A stretch of 64,000 nt of DNA from Falsochrobactrum ovis. Lineage in GTDB: Bacteria > Pseudomonadota > Alphaproteobacteria > Rhizobiales > Rhizobiaceae. Position 1 is the stretch's first letter. The number at the start of each line of letters is the position of its first letter. The position numbers were made by a program, and so were the translations under genes. A model generated the notes under the pieces. It did no database searches and was not told the DNA's origin. It worked only from the letters and a program-made list of their open reading frames with translations. The stretch spans positions 186,001 through 250,000 of the forward strand of contig NZ_QLMK01000002.1 of NCBI RefSeq assembly GCF_003259955.1, given 5' to 3'. Shown one piece after another: positions 37,263 to 46,487 of the stretch.

Positions 37263-39668
37263 TTGCGCTATTTTATTAGATTACAAGCTTTCTTTTACGT
37301 TCTGGTTATGGCCGCGGCCATAGTAAGTGGAACATCTCTAGCAAAAGCTCCGGACACCACGCCGGATGCGCTAAATTTGATAGAGCAACATAAAACCTAT
37401 CTCACGGAGGCGGAACAGGAAGTTCAGCTGATCCGTGAGCAACTACAGCAGCCAATCAATAATGACGAAATTCTCGCTGGTTTCCGGTTGCAGCTTGATG
37501 CTCTTGAGAAAAAACTTGCAGAAAATAATCAATCGCTGCGGGTGCGGCTGACGGAGGTAAACAGTCGCCTGGAACAGTTGGGTGCTCCTGCTGAAGAACA
37601 GGGCGAAGAATCGGCGATCGTAGCGGATGAACGCGCGCGACTGAGCGTAGAGAAAGCCGGGATCAGTGCGCTTTTGAGTGAATCCGACGATGCGTCGCTC
37701 GAATTGAAAAAAATGAGCACGCAAATTTCCGATCTTCGGCGTGATTTGTTCAAGACGACGCTTTCGCGCCGGGTCAGTTTTGACAATGCGTTCGGTTTTC
37801 ACATGGTTAGGGCGGCTCAGAGCCAGCTTTCCGAGTTGGGCCATCGGATACAGGACTGGTGGCGCTTTGTTATGGCGAACAAACTTGGAGCCTTCCTGAT
37901 CGCAACCTTGCTGGCAAGCTCAATAGCGCTCTTTATCGAGTTGTGGGCACGCAGATTACTTGGGCCGCTCTATTGGAGAGATCCTAAAATTGGTGCGCCC
38001 CCTTATCTAAATCGTTTGTCGGTAGCTTTTTGGTCGACTTCTATTCCTTCGGGCGCAGTTGCTAGTTTTTTAGTCATCACATTTTCGCTTTTTCAATTTT
38101 TTGGGGTGATCGAAGATGAGATCGCGATTTTGGCAAGAAGCCTTTTTATCGTGATCGGAACTGTATTTTTCATATCTAGGCTGGCATTCGTGTGCATTAG
38201 CCCAACCGCGCCATCGTGGCGGCTTTTGCCGATCGCTCCCAAGCCCGGTGCTGTGCTGGTGGGGCTTATAAGTTTTATAGCTGTTATCAATGGGATAGAC
38301 TCATTTCTGAGTATCGTGAATCAAGTGCAGGCAGCACCCGTTTCACTGACCATGGCAAAGAGCTTTATTTTGACATGGTTGATTGGACTATTGGTCTTGA
38401 CCATTGCATTCGTGAAGCCAGTGGAAGATGGCGAGGCCAGAAAGCCGTGGCCGCATTGGTTTAAACTGTTCCTGATTGCGCTTGGTCTGATACCGATAAT
38501 AATAGCGTCGTTAGGTTTTATCGGTCTGGCCCGATTTATCTCACAGCAGATCGTGGTAACCGGTGCATTTCTTGTGGTTATTTATTTAGGGCTGCTGACC
38601 GGGCGTGCCATTTCGGAAGAGAGTGGTTTTCCGAACAGCCGGATCGGCAAGCTTTTACAAAAACGCTTCCATCTTGACGATAGTTCACTGGACCAACTTG
38701 GTCTTGTTTTGGGCATGTTGATCAACTTAGCGGTAGCGTTGATCGGCATACCGCTCGTACTTATGCAATTTGGTTTCCAGTGGGTAGAACTTAAAAACAC
38801 GTTTTACCGCCTGATGACCGGGTTTCAGATCGGCGGTATCTCGATCTCTATGGTGGGGCTGCTAACCGGTATCGTATTCTTTATACTGGGCTTTCTGCTT
38901 ACCCGCTGGTTCCAAAGATGGTTGGATAGTAAGGTTCTTGCCCGTGGTCGTGTGGATGTGGGGGTTCGTAACTCGATCCGGACGGTCATTGGTTATGTCG
39001 GATTGGTTCTTGCGGCGTTGATAGCGGTCTCTGCCGCTGGATTTAACCTTTCCAGTCTTGCGCTGATTGCGGGTGGTTTATCGCTTGGTATCGGTTTTGG
39101 CCTACAGAATATCGTTCAGAATTTTGTGTCTGGGCTTATTCTACTCGTAGAAAGACCCTTCAAGGTCGGTGACTGGGTGGAAGCAGGTGGTGTCAGCGGT
39201 ACGGTGAAGAAGATCAGCGTACGGGCGACGGAGGTTGAAACCTTTCAAAAGCAATCGATTGTTGTGCCCAATTCCAGTTTGATCAATGGCAATGTCGGCA
39301 ATTGGACATTGCGTAACAAGCTGGGACGTATCGAAATTAATGTGCAGACGGGTTACACGGAAGATCCGCGGCGGGTGCATCAAATTCTTACTGAAATCAT
39401 CGCGGCGCATCCATCAATCCTGAAAAATCCAGAACCGTTTGTGGCATTTCAGAATATGTCGGAGATGGTGTTGGTTTTCGATATCTATGCGTTTGTTGCA
39501 GATATCACCTCCACTGGCGGGATCAAAAATGAGTTGCGTTTTCAGATCGTGGAACGATTCCACGAAGAAGGCGTCCATTTGGCTTCAACATTCAGCAATT
39601 TAGTGCTCGATCTTCCAGAGATGGAGAAATTAACCGATCGGGTAAAGCCAGCGAAAACCAAAGGCTAA
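37263..39668 (+). CDS. Large mechanosensitive channel of the MscS family (DUF3772 type)
   Basis: Inner-membrane channel of 801 residues that opens under membrane tension to release solutes on hypo-osmotic shock. A signal peptide-like N-terminus (cleavage near SLAKA) and a long periplasmic helical region (about 30-180) are followed by about ten membrane helices. The conserved MscS pore/beta domain lies at about 590-790: LIAGGLSLGIGFGLQNIVQNF, LLVERPFKVGDWVE and VPNSSLINGNVGNWT. The start appears to be TTG at 37263, since it begins the signal sequence; no strong ribosome-binding site is seen. A strong terminator follows. Confidence 0.9.
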   Translation: MRYFIRLQAFFYVLVMAAAIVSGTSLAKAPDTTPDALNLIEQHKTYLTEAEQEVQLIREQLQQPINNDEILAGFRLQLDALEKKLAENNQSLRVRLTEVNSRLEQLGAPAEEQGEESAIVADERARLSVEKAGISALLSESDDASLELKKMSTQISDLRRDLFKTTLSRRVSFDNAFGFHMVRAAQSQLSELGHRIQDWWRFVMANKLGAFLIATLLASSIALFIELWARRLLGPLYWRDPKIGAPPYLNRLSVAFWSTSIPSGAVASFLVITFSLFQFFGVIEDEIAILARSLFIVIGTVFFISRLAFVCISPTAPSWRLLPIAPKPGAVLVGLISFIAVINGIDSFLSIVNQVQAAPVSLTMAKSFILTWLIGLLVLTIAFVKPVEDGEARKPWPHWFKLFLIALGLIPIIIASLGFIGLARFISQQIVVTGAFLVVIYLGLLTGRAISEESGFPNSRIGKLLQKRFHLDDSSLDQLGLVLGMLINLAVALIGIPLVLMQFGFQWVELKNTFYRLMTGFQIGGISISMVGLLTGIVFFILGFLLTRWFQRWLDSKVLARGRVDVGVRNSIRTVIGYVGLVLAALIAVSAAGFNLSSLALIAGGLSLGIGFGLQNIVQNFVSGLILLVERPFKVGDWVEAGGVSGTVKKISVRATEVETFQKQSIVVPNSSLINGNVGNWTLRNKLGRIEINVQTGYTEDPRRVHQILTEIIAAHPSILKNPEPFVAFQNMSEMVLVFDIYAFVADITSTGGIKNELRFQIVERFHEEGVHLASTFSNLVLDLPEMEKLTDRVKPAKTKG

Positions 39669-39692
39669 TTATTGGCCTATGAAACAAATAGT

Positions 39693-39726
39693 AAAAGCCC
39701 GAGCTGTTCGCTTCGGGCTTTTTTTT
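39693..39726 (+). terminator. Rho-independent terminator after the MscS gene
   Basis: AAAAGCCCGA and TCGGGCTTTT form ten perfect pairs, followed by a T run. The minus-strand oxidoreductase stop (39725-39727) touches its right edge; the A-rich left flank could serve that gene too. Confidence 0.85.
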
Positions 39727-42286
39727 AGCTGCGTGGCTTTAGATTTTCCGGATCATAAAGTGGTTTGTAGCCAATTGCTGCGACTTCAACCGGGTATGTT
39801 TCGCCAAAATATTCAATTTGGAGTTTGCGACCTTCTTGGCAGAAGTCCCAAGGCAAATAGGCAAGGGCAATATTTTTGCCGATGGTTGGGCCGTAAGCGA
39901 TGGAAGAAGTGTAGGAGCGGCGGCCTAATTCGTCTACCAAAGTTTCACCGGTCTCAGGGTTGAGCACAGGCAGAATACCCACCGGATAGCGAGCCACCCC
40001 ATGTTGATCGATATTATCCGTCATAACCAAAGTGCACAGCATGGCTGGCTGATGCTCACGAGATCTATATTCAAGGTGTTTTGCCTTGCCCCGGAAATCA
40101 GCGTCCTTGACCTTTGGTCGGGCGAGATCCGCTTCTAGAAGATTATATTCGGTCCGCAGGTCGGCATTTTGCAGGCGTAAGCTTTTTTCCATTCGCCTTG
40201 AGTTGGCGTAAGTTTCCACGCCTACCGCAATTACACCGGTTGAGCGCAATGCATCCCAGACAGCAAGCCCGTCTTCATAGCGCATATGCAATTCCCAGCC
40301 TTGTTCACCGACATAGGAAATGCGGAAGGCGGTTACCTCTTTATCAGCGATACGGATCGGTTTAATGGCAGCAAAGGGGAAGTTTTCTGGGTTTAAACCT
40401 TCAGGGTCCTCGACGACTTTCTTTAGGTTTTCCCTAGCGTTCGGCCCCCAAATACCAATCGTCACAAATTTTTCTGTCACGTCCGTGATGGTGACATTAA
40501 ATCCCTTATCCTCAGCCATGCGGCGCATATAATGATAGTCACGAGGGCCAGCGTCCGCACCATTGATCATGCGAATACGATCAGCCATGCGGATAGCTGT
40601 AAAATCGGCGCGAACCATCCCTTCATCATCAAGGAAATGGGTATAAATGCCTTTGCCAATATTAGCATCGCCGCCGATTCTGGCTGCGCACAGCCATTCC
40701 ATCAGCTCGACATGGTCCGGACCTTCAATGTCATATATTGCAAAATGCGATAGATTGATAATCCCACAATCCTCTGACATTGCCAGATGTTCAGCATTGG
40801 ACACCCGCCAGAAATGGCGATTGTCCCATTCATTCTCACGCACTGGAATGCGATCACCATATTTTTCGAGCAGGTGTTCATTCGCGGCATAGCCATGGGC
40901 GCGTTCCCAACCGCCTAGCTCCATGAAATATCCGCCCAACTCTTTCTCCCGCTCATAAAAAGGAGAGCGGCGAATATTGCGGCCCTTCACGTATGGCTCG
41001 CGCGGATGCACAGCTGGATTATAGACTTTCATTGCCGTTTCTGTGCATCGGTCTTCAATATATTGTTCCTCAAGCTGATGCGGATAAAAACGAGAATAGT
41101 CGATTGCGTTATGGTCAATCGCTGTGCGACCGTCCGTCATCCAGTCGGCAAGCAGTTTGCCCATGCCCGGTGCGTCTTTGACCCAGATTGCGACCGCATA
41201 CCAAAGGCCGCGTACTTTCTGGCTTTCACCAATTGAGGGCCCGCCATCGGTCGAGACCTGAAGAAAGCCGTTGAAAGAATGCGCTTCATTATAGCCAAGC
41301 TCGCCCAGAATTGGCGTCAGTTCAATCGCACGTTCGAGCGGTTCCAAGATCTGCTCCATTTCCAGATCTCGCTGGGAAGGGGATAGACGAGCTTCCTCTT
41401 TTTCCTGAAGATTGCGAGGATGGCAGAGGCGTGGGTTTTTCTCTTCGTAATAGCCCCATTCAATCTGTCCGCCCTCGGCAGTCTTTGGATCACCGGTGTC
41501 GCGCATATAGGCTGAATTGCCCTGATCTCTGAGCAAAGGCCAGCCAATCTCTTTGCCCGTGCCTTCAAATTCATTGTAAGGACCAAAAAAGGTCAGCGGG
41601 TGGTCGATCGGTATGACTGGCAGATCTTCACCCGCCATTTCAGCAATCAAGCGCCCCCAAAGACCAGCGCACACGACGACATAATCTGCTTCAATCGTTC
41701 CGCGATGGGTAACCACACCTTTGATGCGGCCATTTTCAATGACAAGGGATTGTGCGGGAGTATTGGCAAAGCAGGTTAATTTGCCGGTGGTTTCCGCTTG
41801 ATCGATAAGTTTACCGGCCACGGTTTGCGAGCGCGGTATTACCAGTCCGGCGTCTGGGTCCCACAACCCACCTTGGACCAGACTTTCCTCAATCAGTGGG
41901 AATTTTTCTTTGACCTCAGCCGGGTCCATCATTCGTGCGCGGGTACCGAAGGCTTTGCCGGATACGACCTTGCGTTTGAGTTCGTCCATCCGGGCATCGT
42001 CACCCACGCGTGCAACTTCAATGCCGCCAATGCGAGCATAATGGCCCATTTTCTCAAAAAAGTTGATGGAATAAAGAGACGTCCAGCAGGTTAAATAATC
42101 ATGGCTTGTCGCATAGCAGAAATCAGATGCGTGAGCGGTTGAACCGATATCTGTTGGAATGCCGGATTTATCGAGACCAACAATATCATCCCAGCCTCGT
42201 TCAACCAGATGATGAACGACAGAGGCGCCGACGATGCCTCCAACACCTATAATGACGACTTTTGCTTTTTTGGGAAACTCTGCCAT
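39725..42286 (-). CDS. FAD-dependent dimethylglycine/sarcosine dehydrogenase-like protein (DAO plus GcvT domains)
   Basis: Predicted cytoplasmic flavoenzyme of 853 residues that demethylates dimethylglycine or sarcosine-type amines and passes the one-carbon unit to tetrahydrofolate. The N-terminal FAD-binding oxidoreductase domain (about 8-400) has VVIIGVGGIVGASVVHHL and IGSTAHASDF. The C-terminal half has aminomethyltransferase (GcvT) motifs: ARIGGDANIGKGIYTHFLDD, RISYVGEQGWELH and the GcvT C-terminal barrel. Length matches mammalian-type DMGDH and bacterial relatives. A GbdR-like regulator lies 246 bp upstream in the same orientation, supporting a betaine-catabolism role. The precise substrate is not provable. 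Confidence 0.88.
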   Translation of the reverse strand: MAEFPKKAKVVIIGVGGIVGASVVHHLVERGWDDIVGLDKSGIPTDIGSTAHASDFCYATSHDYLTCWTSLYSINFFEKMGHYARIGGIEVARVGDDARMDELKRKVVSGKAFGTRARMMDPAEVKEKFPLIEESLVQGGLWDPDAGLVIPRSQTVAGKLIDQAETTGKLTCFANTPAQSLVIENGRIKGVVTHRGTIEADYVVVCAGLWGRLIAEMAGEDLPVIPIDHPLTFFGPYNEFEGTGKEIGWPLLRDQGNSAYMRDTGDPKTAEGGQIEWGYYEEKNPRLCHPRNLQEKEEARLSPSQRDLEMEQILEPLERAIELTPILGELGYNEAHSFNGFLQVSTDGGPSIGESQKVRGLWYAVAIWVKDAPGMGKLLADWMTDGRTAIDHNAIDYSRFYPHQLEEQYIEDRCTETAMKVYNPAVHPREPYVKGRNIRRSPFYEREKELGGYFMELGGWERAHGYAANEHLLEKYGDRIPVRENEWDNRHFWRVSNAEHLAMSEDCGIINLSHFAIYDIEGPDHVELMEWLCAARIGGDANIGKGIYTHFLDDEGMVRADFTAIRMADRIRMINGADAGPRDYHYMRRMAEDKGFNVTITDVTEKFVTIGIWGPNARENLKKVVEDPEGLNPENFPFAAIKPIRIADKEVTAFRISYVGEQGWELHMRYEDGLAVWDALRSTGVIAVGVETYANSRRMEKSLRLQNADLRTEYNLLEADLARPKVKDADFRGKAKHLEYRSREHQPAMLCTLVMTDNIDQHGVARYPVGILPVLNPETGETLVDELGRRSYTSSIAYGPTIGKNIALAYLPWDFCQEGRKLQIEYFGETYPVEVAAIGYKPLYDPENLKPRS

Positions 42287-42532
42287 TTGTGCGACCTTGG
42301 TTAAGGACCTGATTTGATCAAACCATAGGTGCTGGAATGAAATGATATTTGTCTTTTTACGACATAATCAGAGCATGTGGCGACCGGTCGTGCTTGTTCG
42401 ATCAAGATGAGCAAGATAAACGCCGATGTGGAATAACCACCGTTGGTACAATGGGAATGTTCATCTCATGGAGAAGAAATAAGTCATTAATATTTTTACG
42501 TTTATCTCGCCTCAACTTTGCAGCTCTAGGCG

Positions 42533-43531
42533 TTAAGCAGCGGATAAAGTTCTGCGTTCTGCGCGTTCCTGTTGGGGAGAGCGGCCGTATAATTCTCTGT
42601 AGCATTTGGAAAAATGCGATGCAGAAACAAATCCGCAAGCGACGGCAACTTCGACTATAGGCATTGACGATTGAAGTAATAAATGTCGAGCTCTATCGAG
42701 GCGGATTTCAAGATAATAGCGCGCGGGTGAACGGCCCATTTCCTGACGGAAAAGGCGCTCAACCTGTCGGCGGGAAAGTCCAATATTATTGGCAACGGTA
42801 GTCAGAGCTTCTGGCTCAGATAGGTTGGCTTCCATCATCTCTATGATGGTCAGTATCTTGGAGTTTTGAACGCCTAATCGAGCGCGCAGGGGAAGGCGTT
42901 GCCTGTCATGGGGATTGCGTACGCGATCCGTCAGGGCCTGTTCACAGATACGATTAACGAGATTGCTATCAAAATCGTCCCCGATCAATTTAAGCAGCAT
43001 ATCGAGTGAGGCGGTGCCGCCCGCGCAAGTATAAAGATTGCTATCGACCTCAAAAAGATCGGCATAAACTTCCGCTTTAGGAAATGCTTCTGAAAAACCG
43101 GGCAGATTTTCCCAATGAATCGCACAGCGTTTTCCGGATAGTAAACCAGCGGCTGCGAGTATATGTGCGCCGGTACAAAGACCGCCAATGGCCACGCCGC
43201 GATTATATTCCTCTCGCAGCCAAGCAAACACGGATTTGTTGCGAAATTCTTCGACATAGACGCCTGAGCAAACGAATATCATGGGAAGATAGTCTTCCCG
43301 TTGGCGGGGGCGGCGCTCTTGCTCTAGCGAAGTGTCAACTGCACATTCAACGCCATTAGACGCCTTTACCGGTTTACCATCCACAGATGCCAGTCGCCAA
43401 CGGTAGGCTTCATAACCCAACATCCGATTGGCAAGCCGTAGAGGCTCGATTGCTGTCGCAAATGCGATCATCGAAAAGTTTTGAACGAGAAAGAAAACAA
43501 TAGATCGCCGTACCGATGAAGCCTGCTGCAT
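42533..43531 (-). CDS. GlxA/AraC-family regulator, GbdR-like
   Basis: Transcriptional activator of 332 residues. The N-terminal DJ-1/PfpI-like domain (about 10-185) starts SIVFFLVQNFSMIAFATAIEPLRLAN, as in GbdR, the glycine betaine/dimethylglycine sensor of Pseudomonas, and lacks an obvious catalytic role. The C-terminal AraC double helix-turn-helix (about 220-320) has IGLSRRQVERLFRQEMGRSP and VACGFVSASHFSKCYRELYG. It probably controls the dehydrogenase gene downstream. Ligand identity is inferred from similarity and neighbour. Confidence 0.88.
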   Translation of the reverse strand: MQQASSVRRSIVFFLVQNFSMIAFATAIEPLRLANRMLGYEAYRWRLASVDGKPVKASNGVECAVDTSLEQERRPRQREDYLPMIFVCSGVYVEEFRNKSVFAWLREEYNRGVAIGGLCTGAHILAAAGLLSGKRCAIHWENLPGFSEAFPKAEVYADLFEVDSNLYTCAGGTASLDMLLKLIGDDFDSNLVNRICEQALTDRVRNPHDRQRLPLRARLGVQNSKILTIIEMMEANLSEPEALTTVANNIGLSRRQVERLFRQEMGRSPARYYLEIRLDRARHLLLQSSMPIVEVAVACGFVSASHFSKCYRELYGRSPQQERAERRTLSAA

Positions 43532-44250
43532 AGCCTGATCGTTCCCATTTTTGAGGCATCCGTTGCAGTTCCCGCACCGGTATCACCTCAACATCCGTCA
43601 AATACGGAATCTCTTAGTTCCACCTATTTATTGCTGACTGTTTTAGTATAAAATGCCTGAATTTTGATTGGGCATTTATGACGCAAACAGAACAGAACTC
43701 TATTGATGCATAGAACGCATATTTTGCCTAGTGCGGCTAAATGCCTGTCGCTTAATGGATAGATGAGGTCGTAAAAATGAGCGCTGGCATCATTTTAGCC
43801 ATAGTTGAAGGGCGGACTGTTCAGCGCTGATGATCGGTAAATGGTGATCGATAATTGGCTGGCAATATTGGCTATCCCAATAAGGCGTGGATATTTTCGG
43901 AGCACCATTTCCTTTTTTGAGAATATTGCGGGGAGGGTTATCAGGTGCGGAATATGGATGCCGGGCTCAGGTCGCTATCAGGTCGGTATGCAGATCAAAC
44001 GGGAGGCTTGTCACCATATCTCGTGGTAGCAGATCTCTTGCGCCGTGTTTTCGAAACCTACTGGCGAAGTCTACGTTTTGAGACTGTTCGCATTGTTGGG
44101 ATTGTGGGGGAACGATCACTAGCTCCCTTGCCGGTCACGCGTAGTGCACTAATTTCATAAATGACAGCTGAATGGAAATTGTGCGAAAAAGCTGGCTACA
44201 TAATCTGCGTGGAATGACCTGTTGCAACGTTTATAATTGGGAGAACAGTT
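43532..44250. other. Long non-coding or decayed stretch
   Basis: About 720 bases. Short overlapping frames exist in all three plus frames between 43841 and 44160, none with a recognisable family or good ribosome-binding site; this looks like decayed coding or plain intergenic DNA. The right end contains the leader of the entericidin-like gene. Confidence 0.35.
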
Positions 44251-44385
44251 ATGAAACTATCTCGATTTGTTCCAATTGCTCTTATCATTAGTTCGTTAGC
44301 TTTGGTGTCCTGTGCGAATACTGTGCGGGGCGTCGGAAAGGACGTCAAAAGCACCGCTAATGCCGTTGAGGATGCGGTGCAATGA
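44251..44385 (+). CDS. Entericidin A/B family small lipoprotein
   Basis: 44-residue envelope lipoprotein. MKLSRFVPIALIISSLA is a lipoprotein signal peptide, with the lipobox LVSC and the lipidated Cys at residue 21. The mature part CANTVRGVGKDVKSTANAVE is the entericidin signature. GGGAGAACAGTT precedes the ATG. Entericidins are an antidote/toxin-like pair in E. coli linked to stress lysis; single EcnB-like copies are common in rhizobia-like bacteria with unknown function. No second (antidote) gene lies beside it. Confidence 0.88.
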   Translation: MKLSRFVPIALIISSLALVSCANTVRGVGKDVKSTANAVEDAVQ

Positions 44386-44424
44386 CGAGTTCCACCGGGT
44401 TCTAAACGGTTTTGTTCATGATGG

Positions 44425-45912
44425 TCAGTCTATTAACATATAGCTGACCGTCATGAAACGATCCGGCACGGTGCGGTAATGAACTTGGGTGGTGGTATAA
44501 TCCGACTGCGGCAATTCTAATTGCAGGCCTTGCAAGATCTGCGGTATCGACTGCTCGGGGGGAGCGTCGCCAAACCATATGATCACGGCTGGCGTCGTAA
44601 AATTATAAGCATCTGTTGGAGTCTCAGGATGGATCACGCGAAGCTCAGGATCGAATAGCCGAAAATTTCCTCCGATGAGTGTATTATCGGTCAATATCGT
44701 CGTAAACGCGCCTTGGCCTTTAATGTCAGAATATAGTTTTGCAAAATCCAGCTGACCATATGGGGGAGCGCTTGATCCGTAGGTTAAATAATAGCCAAGC
44801 ACCGGTGGCACGATGAGGGCGGCAATTATGCTAATGATTGCAAAGTCATTAAGCGCTCGGCTCTGGGCTCGATAGAGACCAAATAAACATGCAATTGCTG
44901 CAGGTAATAAAAACAAGACCGGTTGTAACCATCGGTCTTTGATATTGGTCATGCCCACCACAACGACCCCTACAAGAACAACCAATAGTCCCACCCCGAT
45001 GATGCGGCGCATAAAGCGTTCGCCGGGCGAAAGTGTGTGTTGAAGTTGGGTCCGGCTTTTCACATGGATGAGGGCAATTATACCTGCTGTCGCTAAAACT
45101 AAAATTGAAAATAGGAACGCGGCCACGAAAAGGCTTTCGATGCCGACGATACGGTCTAAAAAAGGATTGGCGGCGACGCCGATTTGGAACTTTTCTGCCC
45201 GTTCTAAGACGTTTGACAAATGTCGCGACATCCAAAGCGCGGTGGGTGATATGCTCACAATAAAGGCCAGAAAAGTAAAAACTGACAATCTTGAAGATAA
45301 TATTTTGCGATATTCGGGTATCGTTAAGCCGGTTAGGATCACCGTTATTACGAATATTGATGCATTAAATTTGCCCAAGATCGCTGCAACCATGGCGACG
45401 CCTAGAATTAGCGCACTAGCGATACTGGGTCGGCGCATGTGCCAAGCAAAGGCGCAAAATACCCATCCACATGCCGCTGTCCCGGCAACGGAATGGGTCA
45501 AGGCGCGTTGGGATTCCCAACCGATTTGAGGGATTAGGAATAGGCCAAGCATACCTGCTGAGGCTACTGCTTGAGAAAGTCCCAAAAGGCGTAAGCCAAC
45601 GAAAACACTGACGAAAAGGCTGGCGAGAATGCTGAACTTCACAAGTTGCAGCGTGAGCATAGAAGTGCCAAGTAACGAAGTCGTCAGACTTGTAATCCAG
45701 GTATAAAGCGGCGGCTGGGACCCGCCATATCCCCAGTCAAGATAAGTGCTGTTTGCTAGCTGTTCGGCATCATCAACGCCAGCGCCGTTTGAGATAAAAG
45801 AAACCCATAAGACCTGAAAGACGAAATAAAGCAGGACGAACAGAACAGCCCACGGCAATCCAAATATTTTTTTATCGGTTTTTGAAGTCTGCACGAAAAT
45901 ATGGGAAGTCAA
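44425..45912 (-). CDS. Family 39 glycosyltransferase (ArnT/PMT-like), integral membrane
   Basis: Inner-membrane protein of 495 residues with about eleven hydrophobic helices. The first periplasmic loop carries DDAEQLANSTYLDWGYGGSQPPLYTWI, the acidic-residue catalytic loop of GT39 (PMT_2) enzymes. QIGWESQRALTHS is also typical. Such enzymes move a sugar from a polyprenyl-phosphate carrier onto lipid A, glycans or proteins on the periplasmic side. Acceptor and donor are unknown. It is monocistronic and lies divergent from cobQ. Confidence 0.85.
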   Translation of the reverse strand: MTSHIFVQTSKTDKKIFGLPWAVLFVLLYFVFQVLWVSFISNGAGVDDAEQLANSTYLDWGYGGSQPPLYTWITSLTTSLLGTSMLTLQLVKFSILASLFVSVFVGLRLLGLSQAVASAGMLGLFLIPQIGWESQRALTHSVAGTAACGWVFCAFAWHMRRPSIASALILGVAMVAAILGKFNASIFVITVILTGLTIPEYRKILSSRLSVFTFLAFIVSISPTALWMSRHLSNVLERAEKFQIGVAANPFLDRIVGIESLFVAAFLFSILVLATAGIIALIHVKSRTQLQHTLSPGERFMRRIIGVGLLVVLVGVVVVGMTNIKDRWLQPVLFLLPAAIACLFGLYRAQSRALNDFAIISIIAALIVPPVLGYYLTYGSSAPPYGQLDFAKLYSDIKGQGAFTTILTDNTLIGGNFRLFDPELRVIHPETPTDAYNFTTPAVIIWFGDAPPEQSIPQILQGLQLELPQSDYTTTQVHYRTVPDRFMTVSYMLID

Positions 45913-46036
45913 TATTTCAGTCCTGATATTCGCTCTTATTTATCTGTAGAGAGCATTCACAGGTGTGCGGCCTAAATTCAATGAGAAAATAAAGGTTTTG
46001 ACAAGAATCGACTTTATTTGATTCAATATTCACCAA

Positions 46037-46185
46037 TGGCAAAAACCGCGCTTCCCTTTAGGGGCACGGTTTTGCCAAAATACGCATGGCGACCTGCATC
46101 AATACTCGGCAGGGAATTCACTCCGGTACGCAGTACCTGATCCGGAGCGTCGAGAGGGTTGAGGCCGTCTCTTGCTCCTGTTTAA
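46037..46185. ncRNA. Run of hairpins, possible structured RNA of unknown class
   Basis: Between the divergent GT39 and cobQ genes. A long stem (TGGCAAAAACCG with CGGTTTTGCCA, 46037-46077) is followed by CCTGC/GCAGG, CTCCGG/CCGGAG (with an inner GTAC pair) and GGGTT/AACCC. No known riboswitch consensus was recognised; in particular the B12-box is absent. Strand and transcript are unknown. Confidence 0.3.
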
Positions 46186-46487
46186 CCCAACATCGTTACC
46201 GGACAGTTATCAGAGCCTTAAGCAATTCTAAACATCGCGCTTTTTTAGCTGTTTCTGGCCCTTATTTTTCATTTTTAATCTCAATTAGGCGCAGAATATT
46301 GATCACTGAATGAGTTTCACATTTTCCAAGGTTCTTTTTAGTGAAGATTCGGAAGTTTGCGGTTGCCTGGATTTCAGGAGCGTCGGGCCGCGGCTCTATT
46401 TATTAATCGGGCGCGTTCGCAAATTCCTTCCGCAAAGAGTGTAATCGCAGATTGCCAGCCGGCGGAAGTTAGGTTAGGCAACGACCC
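46186..46487. other. cobQ upstream region
   Basis: About 300 bases, AT-rich in the first half. No gene or riboswitch was recognised. It should contain the promoter of cobQ. Confidence 0.35.

Noticed and set aside
46086-46313. 75-codon frame in the GT39-cobQ gap
   Set aside because: It lies across the hairpin run, lacks a ribosome-binding site and has no recognisable family; base pairing explains the conservation-like look better.
45913-46487. A second cobalamin riboswitch upstream of cobQ
   Set aside because: Looked for the GCCACTG core and the CCGGAAGTC-type end and did not find them on either strand.
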